From a virus: a stretch of DNA of 45,607 bases. The position numbers and the translations under genes were made by a program. Shown here one piece after another: positions 22,384 to 29,877 of this stretch. Each line of letters starts with the position of its first letter. Positions within the stretch are counted from its first letter, which is position 1. The notes beneath the pieces were generated by a model. That model was not told where the DNA came from, ran no database searches, and worked only from the letters and a program-made list of their open reading frames with translations. The stretch lies in IMG/VR virus record IMGVR_UViG_3300018432_000009, positions 1-45,607 of that record, one strand, 5' to 3'.

Positions 22384-22829
22384 GCGACACCTGGCTCCGT
22401 GGCGACTGGATGCAGACGTTCACCGGAGCGCGCTTCTATCCGCTCGATCCCCGCCCCGAGGAGATTGATCCGGCGGACATCGCCCATGCGCTGTCGCTGC
22501 TGTGTCGGTACGGAGGTCACGTCGACCGGTTCTACTCGGTCGCCGAGCACTGCGTCCTGATGTCGGAGGCCGTCGCCCCGGAGAACGCGCTGGCGGCGCT
22601 CCTCCATGACGCGACCGAGGCGTACGTCTGCGACGTGCCCCGCCCGCTGAAACGACAGCTGGCCGGCTACCGCGAGATCGAGGACAAAGGTGTGGTGGGC
22701 AATCGTCTGCCGCTTCGATCTCGACAACACTCAGCTGCCCGCCGAGGTCAAGGAGGCGGACAACCGGATCCTGCTCACCGAGCGGGATGCCCTCATGCCG
22801 AACACCCGCTACTCCTGGGAGGTCGATGA
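22380..22829 (+). CDS. HD-domain phosphohydrolase (YfbR-like), N-terminal part before a frameshift
   Basis: GTG start inside the ParB stop. Residues 1-103 are a clear YfbR-type 5'-nucleotidase start: 'DPADIAHALSLLCRYGGHV', 'YSVAEHCVLMSEAV' and the metal-binding 'ALLHDATEAYVCDVPRPLKR'. After 'REIEDK' (22688) this frame becomes unrelated low-quality sequence and stops at 22829. The rest of the family sequence continues in the +1 frame. As read, the product would lack the last metal-binding Asp and be inactive. Confidence 0.7.
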   Translation: MSDTWLRGDWMQTFTGARFYPLDPRPEEIDPADIAHALSLLCRYGGHVDRFYSVAEHCVLMSEAVAPENALAALLHDATEAYVCDVPRPLKRQLAGYREIEDKGVVGNRLPLRSRQHSAARRGQGGGQPDPAHRAGCPHAEHPLLLGGR

Positions 22830-23235
22830 CCTCGAGCCCCTCCCGGTGGAGGTTCAGGGATGGGCACCGGACGTGGCTGAGCGGCGCTACCTCGACGCCC
22901 TTTGCCCGACTCGGCGTGTTGTCGGAGGCCACGACATGAGGCCGCTCCGCGAGCGCCTCGGGCCCGGCGCCGCCCGCCGGCGATTGAAGAAGATCGCTCG
23001 CCGCCGCGAGGACCTCGACAAGGCGCCCCAGCCGCCCCAGGAGCCGCGCGATCGCGTGCACGAGCAGAAGACCGCGGCGCGGATCCGGAAGCGCCGCGCT
23101 GAGGCCGTACGGCGGCGCCACGACGATCCGGTCGAGGCCGCGCGCGCCATCCGGATGCTCGGCCTGCCGCGCATCGTCAAGCCGCCGGCAAAGGCACCTG
23201 CCAAGCGGCGGACTCGGAAGAAGGTCGCGGCATGA
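22690..23235 (+). CDS. HD-domain phosphohydrolase, C-terminal part after a frameshift, with basic tail
   Basis: This frame resumes the YfbR-like protein: 'VWWAIVCRFDL', then 'LPAEVKEADNRILLTERDAL', which holds the missing catalytic Asp. Skipping one G at 22689 (AAAGGTG) joins the two parts into a continuous 284-residue protein. That suggests a one-base insertion, a sequencing error or, less likely, programmed +1 shifting. After residue ~185 of the joined protein comes a basic Arg/Lys-rich tail ending 'KAPAKRRTRKKVAA', which may be an extra domain or a fused small gene. Confidence 0.6.
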   Translation: MWWAIVCRFDLDNTQLPAEVKEADNRILLTERDALMPNTRYSWEVDDLEPLPVEVQGWAPDVAERRYLDALCPTRRVVGGHDMRPLRERLGPGAARRRLKKIARRREDLDKAPQPPQEPRDRVHEQKTAARIRKRRAEAVRRRHDDPVEAARAIRMLGLPRIVKPPAKAPAKRRTRKKVAA

Positions 23236-23345
23236 CCGACCTGCTGCTGGCCGTCCTGATCGGGCTGATGGTGATCGACGTCATCCTCACCGCGGCCAAC
23301 CTGTCCCTGCGGCTCGCCGAGCGCGAGGACGACGTCGATGGCTGA
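23232..23345 (+). CDS. Small single-pass membrane protein
   Basis: A 37-residue product, ATGA overlap with the previous gene and 8-bp overlap with the next. It is one hydrophobic helix ('LLLAVLIGLMVIDVILTAA') with an acidic C-terminus. Too short for family assignment. The phased overlaps support it. Confidence 0.5.
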   Translation: MTDLLLAVLIGLMVIDVILTAANLSLRLAEREDDVDG

Positions 23346-23634
23346 CCTCGGCCCGCTGGCAACGGCGCTCCAGGGCGCCCTCGACGCCCGGGATGGCCGG
23401 ATCGACTGGTCCGGGGCGTACGACCACGGGCAGCCGCCCAGCGTCGAGCAGATCGCACGGAGCATGGCACCCCGTCTCGAGAAGCTGTTGGTGGAGATCA
23501 TCAACGACCTCGACGAGGAGGAGCCCTTCCTCGACGGCAAGATCGATGACGTCGACCTGTTCGACGCATCACCCCGCAACGTGGCCCGGCGCATCGTCGA
23601 GCGGTTGGCTGGGAAGGATCCGGCCGATGGCTGA
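23338..23634 (+). CDS. Hypothetical acidic protein
   Basis: A 98-residue acidic protein with a conserved-looking helical core ('SVEQIARSMAPRLEKLLVEI') and an Asp/Glu-rich loop. It overlaps the ATPase gene by 8 bp and probably works with it. No family recognised. Confidence 0.6.
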   Translation: MADLGPLATALQGALDARDGRIDWSGAYDHGQPPSVEQIARSMAPRLEKLLVEIINDLDEEEPFLDGKIDDVDLFDASPRNVARRIVERLAGKDPADG

Positions 23635-25375
23635 GCGCCGCCTCCGCATCTCCGACGACCTGGCGCTGCCGCTCGAGTTCGCCACCGAGGGGGTGGCGGT
23701 CATCGGCAAGCGCGGCAGCGGCAAGAGCAATACCGAGGCCCGCTTCGTCGAGCTGCTCTACGAGGCCGCGGTGCCGTTCGCCGTGGTCGACCCCAAGGGC
23801 GACTGGTACGGCATCAAGTCGTCCCGCGACGGCAAGACCCCCGGCCTGTCGGTGCCGGTGTTCGGCGGCCTGTACGGCGACTTCCCGCTCGACGAGCGGA
23901 CCGGTGCGCGGATCGCCGACCTGCTGGTCGACGAGATGCTGTCGGCCGTCCTCGACGTCTCACACCTGTCCAAGACCGGCGGCCTGCCGACCTTCCTCAC
24001 CGCGTTCTGCAACCAGCTCATGCACCGCCACCAGCTCGAGCCGCACGTCCGCACGGTCATCCTCGAGGAGGCCCATCGCTACATCCCGCAGAGCGTGACG
24101 GCCAAGTCGGCGGCGCTCAAGGAGGCTGCCGCTTCCCTCCTCCTGGAGGGGCGAGCGTTCGGCCTCGGCTGTTGGGCGGCCACCCAGCGCCCGGCGCGGC
24201 TCCACAAGGATGTCCTCGAAGAGGTCGGCACGGCGATCATTCACGCGATCGGCGTGAGCGCCACCAACGACAAGCGCACGATCGCCGGCTGGGTCGATCA
24301 CCACGACATGAGCAAAGAGATCGTGGACTCGCTGACCGTCCTGCGGCCAGGCGAGGCGTGGGTGCTCATCCCCCAGGACGGGCTCGTGAAGCGCGTGCAG
24401 ATGCAGCGTCGGACGACATTCGACTCGGCCGCGACGCCGAAGGTCGGCCAGGCCCCCCGCCGGCCGTCGACCATGGCTGACGTCGACCAGGCGGCCATCA
24501 CCCGCGCGCTCACCGACGTGATCGAGCGAGCGAAGCGTGACGACCCGAAGGAGCTGCAGAAGCGGATCGGCGAGCTCGAGCGCGAGCTGGCAGCCAAGCC
24601 GGCCGAGCAGGTCGTCCAGGAGATCGTCAAGGAGATCGAGGTCCCGGTCCTCAACGGCGAGGTCGAGACGCTGCTCGAGGTCGTTGGTCAGTTCCGGATG
24701 ATCGGCGAGAAGATCGCCGACGTCGGCGATCGGGTCGTTGCCGCGATCGACCGTGTCACCAACGCGAAGGCCGTGCCTGCCCGCTCCGCGCCGCCGGTGC
24801 GGCCGGTCGCCGATGTGCAGCGCCGCCCTGTGCCGGAATCGCGGCCGGCGCCCGTGCAGGCCGTCTCAGCGCCTCGGCCGACCGAGGGCGAGACCCGCCT
24901 CAAGGCCGGCGCGCGCCGGATGCTGGTGGCGCTGGCGCAGGTCCATCCGCGGCCGCTGTCACGTCAGCAGCTGAGCTTCCTGGCCGACGTCAAGATCGGC
25001 GGCACCTTCACCGATTACCTGCGCTCGATCGTCGAGGCCGGCTACGCCTTCGAGACCGGCGCCAAGGAGATCGCGCTCACCGACGCCGGCGTCGACCAGG
25101 TGCGCGACCAGGTCGGGGCCGGCGCGCCCGGCCGCGATGAGCTGATCGCCCTCTACTCGCCGCGGCTGAAGGCCGGCGCGCGGCGGATGCTCGAGGTCCT
25201 GCTCGATCGCCATCCGGACACGCTGGCGCGGGCCGAACTGTCCGAGCTGGCTGACGTGCGCATCGGCGGCACGTTCACCGACTACCTCCGCTCGCTGACC
25301 AGCAACCGGCTGGCGGCCGAGGACGTCGGCGGCATCGGACTCTCCGACGAGCTGTTCCTCGGGGAGGGCCGCTGA
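23627..25375 (+). CDS. HerA/DUF87-like ATPase with tandem winged-helix domains
   Basis: A 582-residue protein from ATG 23627. The first ~290 residues form a HerA-type P-loop ATPase: Walker A 'GKRGSGKS' (27-34), 'FAVVDPKGDWYGI', Walker B-type 'VILEEAHRYIP' (~143-153), and 'GCWAATQRPARLHKDV' as the sensor/arginine region. A coiled coil follows (~300-370), then two copies of a winged-helix unit starting 'LKAGARRML' (~425 and ~514), each with 'GGTFTDYLRS'. It is likely a DNA-translocating or DNA-remodelling motor. Confidence 0.75.
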   Translation: MAERRLRISDDLALPLEFATEGVAVIGKRGSGKSNTEARFVELLYEAAVPFAVVDPKGDWYGIKSSRDGKTPGLSVPVFGGLYGDFPLDERTGARIADLLVDEMLSAVLDVSHLSKTGGLPTFLTAFCNQLMHRHQLEPHVRTVILEEAHRYIPQSVTAKSAALKEAAASLLLEGRAFGLGCWAATQRPARLHKDVLEEVGTAIIHAIGVSATNDKRTIAGWVDHHDMSKEIVDSLTVLRPGEAWVLIPQDGLVKRVQMQRRTTFDSAATPKVGQAPRRPSTMADVDQAAITRALTDVIERAKRDDPKELQKRIGELERELAAKPAEQVVQEIVKEIEVPVLNGEVETLLEVVGQFRMIGEKIADVGDRVVAAIDRVTNAKAVPARSAPPVRPVADVQRRPVPESRPAPVQAVSAPRPTEGETRLKAGARRMLVALAQVHPRPLSRQQLSFLADVKIGGTFTDYLRSIVEAGYAFETGAKEIALTDAGVDQVRDQVGAGAPGRDELIALYSPRLKAGARRMLEVLLDRHPDTLARAELSELADVRIGGTFTDYLRSLTSNRLAAEDVGGIGLSDELFLGEGR

Positions 25376-25378
25376 GCG

Positions 25379-25615
25379 ATGCCTCTCCTGCTGCCCGAGG
25401 TCTCCGCGACCTACGCCTGCCCGTGCGTCGTCTCACACCCCCCACCGCCCAACGATCGCATGCCGTGCGGCTTCGCCGTCGACCATCCCTTCGAGCTCTG
25501 CGACGTGTGCCGGTCGTACGACCGTCGGCGTGACGAGGATCCGCGGCCGGTCATGGAGCGCGGCGAGCTGCGACGTCGTGGCCAGGCGCCGCGCGTTCTG
25601 GAGATCCCGTTCTGA
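25379..25615 (+). CDS. Cys-rich protein with IPF C-terminus
   Basis: A 78-residue protein starting 3 bp after the ATPase stop. 'YACPCVVSHPPPP', 'MPCGFAVDH' and 'LCDVCRSY' supply Cys/His ligands for a zinc site. The C-terminus is RVLEIPF, the third protein in this genome to end [D/E]IPF like SSB. TGATG overlap with the next gene. Function unknown. Confidence 0.55.
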   Translation: MPLLLPEVSATYACPCVVSHPPPPNDRMPCGFAVDHPFELCDVCRSYDRRRDEDPRPVMERGELRRRGQAPRVLEIPF

Positions 25616-26010
25616 TGGGCGCCGATGGCCACGTCCAGATGATCCCGGTCGGCCGGATCCCGGAGCAGTTCGCCGACCTCGATCCGACGCGGCTCAACTG
25701 GTCGAGACGCGACCTGTACGGCACCGAGGTCTGGTGGAGCTACTGGGACACCGAGGGTCGCGGCGAACTGTGGGACGTCGAGTTCTGGGAGGTACCGCGC
25801 CGCATCGAGAACCTCCAGGAAGAACTCCGGCGCCGAGACGCCGGCGAGCCCGCGCGGTACGAGCGAGGCAGATCGTCCGACCTCCTCAACGCTGACCTGC
25901 AGCGCCTCGGCAACAACCACACTGCCGAGCAGCTCGCCGAGGCGACGCGGTACGACGAGCTGCACGCCTGGCTCGAAGCCAACGCCGATGACTGGCAGGT
26001 GTGGACCTGA
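25615..26010 (+). CDS. Hypothetical protein
   Basis: A 131-residue acidic, Trp-rich protein ('YGTEVWWSYWDTEGRGELWD') with a C-terminal helical half. TGATG overlaps with both neighbours. No family recognised. Confidence 0.6.
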   Translation: MGADGHVQMIPVGRIPEQFADLDPTRLNWSRRDLYGTEVWWSYWDTEGRGELWDVEFWEVPRRIENLQEELRRRDAGEPARYERGRSSDLLNADLQRLGNNHTAEQLAEATRYDELHAWLEANADDWQVWT

Positions 26011-26219
26011 TGACCGCCCCACCCGCCACCGTGTCCCGCGCCATCGACTCGGCCCTGCGCTTGATCGAGCGCGAGGCCTCGCTGCGCGACGCAGCACGGT
26101 CCGAGGAGCTGATCCCCGGGCCTGACCACCAGCAGGAGGCGGCCCGCCTCTTCCGACGCGCCAGCGCGGTGCGACGGCAGAGGATGGCGCTGCTCGAGCG
26201 ATGCGGCCTGACGCGCTAG
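26010..26219 (+). CDS. Small helical hypothetical protein
   Basis: A 69-residue protein from ATG 26010 (TGATG overlap). A GTG nine bases upstream is less likely. It is Arg/Ala-rich and probably all helical. It ends directly before the RepA-like gene. Confidence 0.55.
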   Translation: MTAPPATVSRAIDSALRLIEREASLRDAARSEELIPGPDHQQEAARLFRRASAVRRQRMALLERCGLTR

Positions 26220-27491
26220 ATGTCCACGCCCGAGCAGCCCTCGATCCCCGTGCGCCCGCGACGCCGGCGACCGACGGCCGCTGCACCGCCGGCGGAGACG
26301 AACGGCATCCACCCGCCCGAGGAGCCGCTGGACTTCTCGACGCCGGACGACCTGCGCCGCCTGACGCGCGCGATCGAGGAGCTGCATGCGTCGACGCGAG
26401 CGATGCAGCTGCCGCCGATCCGGGTCGAGTGGGAGCCGGGGCAGGAGGATGCCAGCCGGATCGACCCCGAGAAGCTGGCGCTGCAGGCCCACGCCACCGA
26501 CCTCCTGGCCGACTACGAGGGCTACGTGGCCGGGCCGATCCCCGACGTGGTGGCCGACATCCGGGCGCCGGCGGATCCCGATGCCTGGATGATCGAGGGC
26601 TTCTGCCGCCCGGGCACGCTGGTCATGGTGGCCGGGTCGGCCGGCGTCGCCAAGAGCTGGATCATCCGCCAGCTGGCGATCTCGGGATCGACGGGGCAGG
26701 ACCTGTTCCTGGACCGCTACCCGATCACGCGTCGGCTGAACGTGCTGGTGGTCGACGAGGACAACGGCGCCAACGAGGAGTGGCGGCGCGACGAGAAGCT
26801 GCTCGCCTTCCTCGACCTGCCGCGCGACCGGCTGGGCAGCTATCGCCGCATCAGCCTGGCCGGCGTGCTGCTCGACCAGGAGGCCTGGCAGCGCTGGCTG
26901 CGCGGCGCCATCCGGACCTGGGACATCGACCTGGTCATCCTCGACCCGATCTCCGAGATGTACGCCGGCAAGGAGCTGCGCGAGGATCCCGCATTCCGCT
27001 CGGTGCTGAGCTTCCTGAAGAAGCTGAAGGTCGACTTCCCGGCCACCACCACCGTTGCCGTGCACCACACCCGCAAGCGCGACGCGAAGGACAAGGGCCC
27101 GGCCGGTCTCGAGGAGCTCCGCGGCCAGTGGGGCCAGACGCCGGACGTGGTGGCCATGGTGAGCTCGCTGGCCGATCGCCGCAGCCGCTGGGAGATCTTC
27201 AAGCGCGCACCGCACTCGATGCTCTACCTCGAGCAGGCCGAATCGGGCGGCATGACCACCGTGGCCGACAGCTCGACGGCGGTCGACATGCGCATGGCCA
27301 CCGACCACAAGGTGCTGGCCGCGATCGACGCCGGCGCGAGCACCGTCAAGGAGATCCAGCTGGCCTCTGGCCTGTCCTCCTCGGGCACCTACAAGACCCT
27401 GGAGCGGCTCCACGGAGCCGGCCTCATCACCCGCCGACCGCCCTACGAACGGCTGGTCGACCCCACCGACGACCCACTGGAGGAATCATGA
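26220..27491 (+). CDS. RepA-like RecA-fold ATPase (AAA_25), putative replicative helicase or loader
   Basis: A 423-residue protein starting one base after the previous stop. An N-terminal Pro/Arg-rich segment precedes a RecA-type core: Walker A 'GSAGVAKS' (~139-146), 'VLVVDEDNGANEEWRRDEKL', Walker B 'DLVILDPISEMYAG' (~238) and 'TTVAVHHTRKRDAKDKG' (~279-295), the set seen in RSF1010 RepA-type hexameric helicases and related AAA_25 proteins. The C-terminal ~60 residues form a winged helix ('STVKEIQLASGLSSSGTYKT'). Iteron-like repeats and a hairpin start 3 bp past its stop, so it probably acts at that origin. Confidence 0.75.
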   Translation: MSTPEQPSIPVRPRRRRPTAAAPPAETNGIHPPEEPLDFSTPDDLRRLTRAIEELHASTRAMQLPPIRVEWEPGQEDASRIDPEKLALQAHATDLLADYEGYVAGPIPDVVADIRAPADPDAWMIEGFCRPGTLVMVAGSAGVAKSWIIRQLAISGSTGQDLFLDRYPITRRLNVLVVDEDNGANEEWRRDEKLLAFLDLPRDRLGSYRRISLAGVLLDQEAWQRWLRGAIRTWDIDLVILDPISEMYAGKELREDPAFRSVLSFLKKLKVDFPATTTVAVHHTRKRDAKDKGPAGLEELRGQWGQTPDVVAMVSSLADRRSRWEIFKRAPHSMLYLEQAESGGMTTVADSSTAVDMRMATDHKVLAAIDAGASTVKEIQLASGLSSSGTYKTLERLHGAGLITRRPPYERLVDPTDDPLEES

Positions 27492-27748
27492 CGCCGTGGA
27501 ATAACCGTGGAAAATCCGTGGAATCGCCACTCTTCCACGGAGGGCTCTCTCTTACAGAGAGCCCGATGAGTGGAACGTGGAATCCGGCCGTGGACGTGGA
27601 ACGTGGAGAGAATCGGCGTGGAGCCGACCCCGAGCCACCTACCACCGACGAGCCCCTGGCTGAGCCGATCGAGATCGTCGAGGTCACCCCGGACGCCATC
27701 GCTGTCGACGGGGCGGACGACGAGCCGGCGGAGGGCGACGATGCCTGA
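27488..27748 (+). CDS. Small acidic protein over the iteron region
   Basis: An 86-residue reading frame, ATGA overlap at the start and 8-bp overlap at the end. The N-terminal ~45 residues are encoded by the iteron and hairpin DNA and look unstructured. The C-terminal half is strongly acidic ('LAEPIEIVEVTPDAIAVDGA' and then D/E-rich). A start at ATG 27566 is also possible. Coding is less certain here because repeated DNA constrains the sequence. Confidence 0.45.
   Translation: MTPWNNRGKSVESPLFHGGLSLTESPMSGTWNPAVDVERGENRRGADPEPPTTDEPLAEPIEIVEVTPDAIAVDGADDEPAEGDDA
27494..27623. other. Candidate replication origin with iterons and hairpin
   Basis: CCGTGGAA occurs at 27494, 27505 and 27516 with exact 11-bp spacing, and inverted (TTCCACGG) at 27533-27540. 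A perfect hairpin GGGCTCTCT-cttac-AGAGAGCCC (27542-27564) follows. Five more CGTGGA-core units lie at 27575, 27588, 27594, 27601 and 27616. The cluster adjoins the RepA-like ATPase and contains AT-rich spacers, the usual make-up of an iteron origin. Host initiator boxes (TTATNCACA) were not seen. Confidence 0.65.
27542..27564. repeat. Hairpin inside the candidate origin
   Basis: Perfect 9-bp inverted repeat GGGCTCTCT / AGAGAGCCC with a 5-base loop (CTTAC). It separates the left iteron group from the right one. Confidence 0.7.
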
Positions 27749-28367
27749 GCATCCGCTGGCCGATCCCATTCGGCGTGGCACGGTCCGGCTGGCCCGGCTG
27801 CTGTTCGGCGATGACGGGCTGTTCGGGATGCCGCCCGCCGCCGAGCAGCCGGTGGCCGACGCCGCGGCCCCTCCAGCCCGTGACCAGTCCGAGGCCGAGC
27901 TCGACTCGCACGAAGCATTGCGCCGCAGCCCGTTGCACGAGTGCGGTGCGGACTGTCCGCTGCCGAGGTCGATGGTCGAGCGGTTCGATCGCTACGAGGT
28001 CGATGGTCTCAGCGCCGCCGAGATGCGACGCCGCGAGAACATGAACCCGGCGCCCGGCGACCGGCGGCCGCGCTCGGTGATCCGTGGCGACGGGTCGATG
28101 GTCGTCGTGCGCGACGTTGGGCGTGTCCCGAACATGGGCAGCGAGAACATCGAGTCGTTCCGGATCCCGCCGTGGGTAGTCGAGGCGATCCGGCCCGGAG
28201 GCCGGAACGAGGTCGAGCGGATGGCTCGCCTCGTCATCAGGGCCTACGTTCGCGGCTTCGGCGTCGGCCGCCACACCGAGGCACCGCCTAACCCGACGGC
28301 CGCCGTCGATGACCTTGTTCCGGGCGCTCGGTTGGGTCCGATCGACATCCCCGAGGCGCACCTGTGA
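27741..28367 (+). CDS. Hypothetical protein
   Basis: A 208-residue protein with an 8-bp overlap upstream. It has an Ala/Pro-rich linker, a Cys/His pair region ('PLHECGADCPLP'), a predicted helical unit ('MVERFDRYEVDGLSAAEMRR') and a C-terminal alpha/beta part ('PPWVVEAIRPGGRNEVERMA'). No family recognised. Confidence 0.55.
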   Translation: MPEHPLADPIRRGTVRLARLLFGDDGLFGMPPAAEQPVADAAAPPARDQSEAELDSHEALRRSPLHECGADCPLPRSMVERFDRYEVDGLSAAEMRRRENMNPAPGDRRPRSVIRGDGSMVVVRDVGRVPNMGSENIESFRIPPWVVEAIRPGGRNEVERMARLVIRAYVRGFGVGRHTEAPPNPTAAVDDLVPGARLGPIDIPEAHL

Positions 28368-28609
28368 TGGTCGAGCAGGATCCTGCGTCCCTCGCAGAGC
28401 TCGATGCTCAGCGAGACCAGGAGCCCACCACGGCGCCCGCCACGTCCACCGCCGACACCTGGGCGAACGAGCCGCTGACCCTGACGCGCGGCGAGCTGCG
28501 CGAGGGCATCGCCGCGGTCTTCTACCGTTCCATGCCGGCGTGGGACGCCGACGGCCAGGAGCGCATCGACCGCGCCACTGATCGCGTGCTCGAGGCGGTG
28601 GGGCGATGA
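28367..28609 (+). CDS. Hypothetical protein
   Basis: An 80-residue protein from ATG 28367 (TGATG overlap; GTG 28364 adds one residue). An acidic, disordered N-terminus leads to a helical domain ('TRGELREGIAAVFYRSMPAW'). Unknown function. Confidence 0.55.
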   Translation: MVEQDPASLAELDAQRDQEPTTAPATSTADTWANEPLTLTRGELREGIAAVFYRSMPAWDADGQERIDRATDRVLEAVGR

Positions 28610-28749
28610 GCAGCTCGCCGCATCGGTTCCGGAAGGGCGTCGAGCGCTGCCTGCACTGCGGCCTGACTCGTGCCGAGGCCCGCGCGCTGGCGGCGCTGTG
28701 GGCCCGCAAGAACGTGCAGACGCCCGCGCGGCCGACGGTGCCGCGATGA
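28606..28749 (+). CDS. Small basic protein with one Cys-His-Cys site
   Basis: A 47-residue product with ATGA overlaps at both ends. 'RCLHCGLTRAEARALAALWA' gives a C-x2-C pair then a helix. Many phages encode similar mini-proteins. Function unknown. Confidence 0.5.
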   Translation: MSSSPHRFRKGVERCLHCGLTRAEARALAALWARKNVQTPARPTVPR

Positions 28750-29219
28750 GCGATCGAGACTTCGTCGTCACGGGCCTCGTCGTGGCTGCGCTGGGAGTCC
28801 TGTTGCTCGTGACCGGCGATCCGGCCGGGGCGCTGATCTTGTGCGCCTCCACGACGCAGAGCCGCCACCCGTATCGACCAGACCCGCAGGCGCTGGCTGA
28901 CGCGTCGATGACGCCGGAGGCGGCGCTCCAGGTGCGCGTCGTGGGGCTGGCCCGGGCGCACGGCTGGACGGCCTATCACACCAACGACAGCCGGCGATCG
29001 GAGGCCGGCTTCCCCGACCTGGTGCTGGTGCGGCCGCCGCGGGTGTTGTTCGTGGAGCTCAAGGTCGGGCATCGCCAGCTGACGGTTGACCAGCAACGCT
29101 GGATGCGTTTGCTGGAGGGCTGCACCGAGGTCGGCGCCTTCGTCCTGCGCGGCCGCCTGGACGGCGTCGACGACCTGACCGGCTTCGAGGGCGTGCTGCG
29201 CCGGCGGGGTGCGGCGTGA
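28746..29219 (+). CDS. VRR-NUC domain nuclease with hydrophobic N-terminus
   Basis: A 157-residue protein from ATG 28746. The C-terminal ~100 residues are a VRR-NUC (PD-(D/E)XK) domain: 'YHTNDSRRSEAGFPDLVLVR' gives the catalytic Asp (~90), and 'VLFVELKVGHRQLTVDQQRW' gives E-x-K (~103-105), the helix and the Q. Such nucleases are often structure-specific for Holliday or flap junctions. Unusually the first ~40 residues contain a transmembrane-like helix ('GLVVAALGVLLLVTGDPAGA'). The ATG at 28911 (residue ~56) would give a soluble nuclease only, so the first part may be a separate fused membrane gene. Confidence 0.75.
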   Translation: MSDRDFVVTGLVVAALGVLLLVTGDPAGALILCASTTQSRHPYRPDPQALADASMTPEAALQVRVVGLARAHGWTAYHTNDSRRSEAGFPDLVLVRPPRVLFVELKVGHRQLTVDQQRWMRLLEGCTEVGAFVLRGRLDGVDDLTGFEGVLRRRGAA

Positions 29220-29404
29220 TGCTGATGCGCTACGGGCACCAGCTGCGCGAGGTCCCGCTCGACCGCGAGGCGGCCCGGGCCTGGGACCGGCTCCTTGCCG
29301 GCGGACCGTGCGCCTTCGGTGGCTGCCATGAGCCGGGTGCGCGGACGGTCCGCCGCTGGCGGCTCTGCGACCTGCATGCGACCAGGCTGGAGGCAGCGTC
29401 GTGA
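29219..29404 (+). CDS. Small zinc-finger-like protein
   Basis: A 61-residue protein from ATG 29219 (TGATG overlap). 'CAFGGCHEPGARTVRRWRLC' and a following Asp-Leu-His give C-x4-C-H ... C-x2-H, a pattern seen in many small zinc-binding proteins of actinophages. GTGA overlap with the next gene. Confidence 0.55.
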   Translation: MLMRYGHQLREVPLDREAARAWDRLLAGGPCAFGGCHEPGARTVRRWRLCDLHATRLEAAS

Positions 29405-29877
29405 ACCCCCGCCTCGCCATCCTCGGCTTGCTCGTTGGCTTCTGGCTGGGCGCGTACCTGGTGGCCGGCTGGACCGGCGTGGCAGTCATGGCCGTGGCCG
29501 GCGCGCTCGGCGAGCTGGTCCTCTTCCGGCACGCGGTGGCCGAGCTGGTCAGGGAGCGCGTCGCCGGCGTCGCCTTCACTGTCCAGGTCTGGCTGCTGCG
29601 GGCCTCGGTGCGCCGGCGGATCCGCCGCTACCAGCGCGAGCTCACCGAGATGCGCGAGGCCGAGCGGACCATTTCGCGGGGAATGGCCCCTGATCCGGCC
29701 GAGGTTCGGACGCGCCGCGGCCCGTGCCACACGCCCGGCTGCGGCCATCCGAAGCGGGCGCACGCCGAGCCGATCGGGCCGGACGGCCACTGCCAGGTCC
29801 TCGGCTGCCCGTGCATGGGTTGGGATCCGATGACCGCCGCGGAGTGGTCCGCGGTCTACGGCTGGCCGACGCGATGA
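29401..29877 (+). CDS. Membrane protein with C-terminal Cys-rich domain
   Basis: A 158-residue protein, GTG start in a GTGA overlap. Two hydrophobic helices (~5-23 and ~25-45, 'GVAVMAVAGALGELVLF') are followed by an amphipathic Arg-rich helix and a Cys/His-rich tail ('GPCHTPGCGHPKRAHA', 'CQVLGCPCMGWDP'), similar to the 'CxxxGCxHxxxxH' units in phage zinc proteins. The parS-like element 29671-29684 lies in codons 91-95. Function unknown. Confidence 0.55.
   Translation: MNPRLAILGLLVGFWLGAYLVAGWTGVAVMAVAGALGELVLFRHAVAELVRERVAGVAFTVQVWLLRASVRRRIRRYQRELTEMREAERTISRGMAPDPAEVRTRRGPCHTPGCGHPKRAHAEPIGPDGHCQVLGCPCMGWDPMTAAEWSAVYGWPTR
29671..29684. repeat. parS-like site 5
   Basis: ATTTCGCGGGGAAT; its reverse complement ATTCCCCGCGAAAT differs from site 4 only in the last base. 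Confidence 0.55.
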
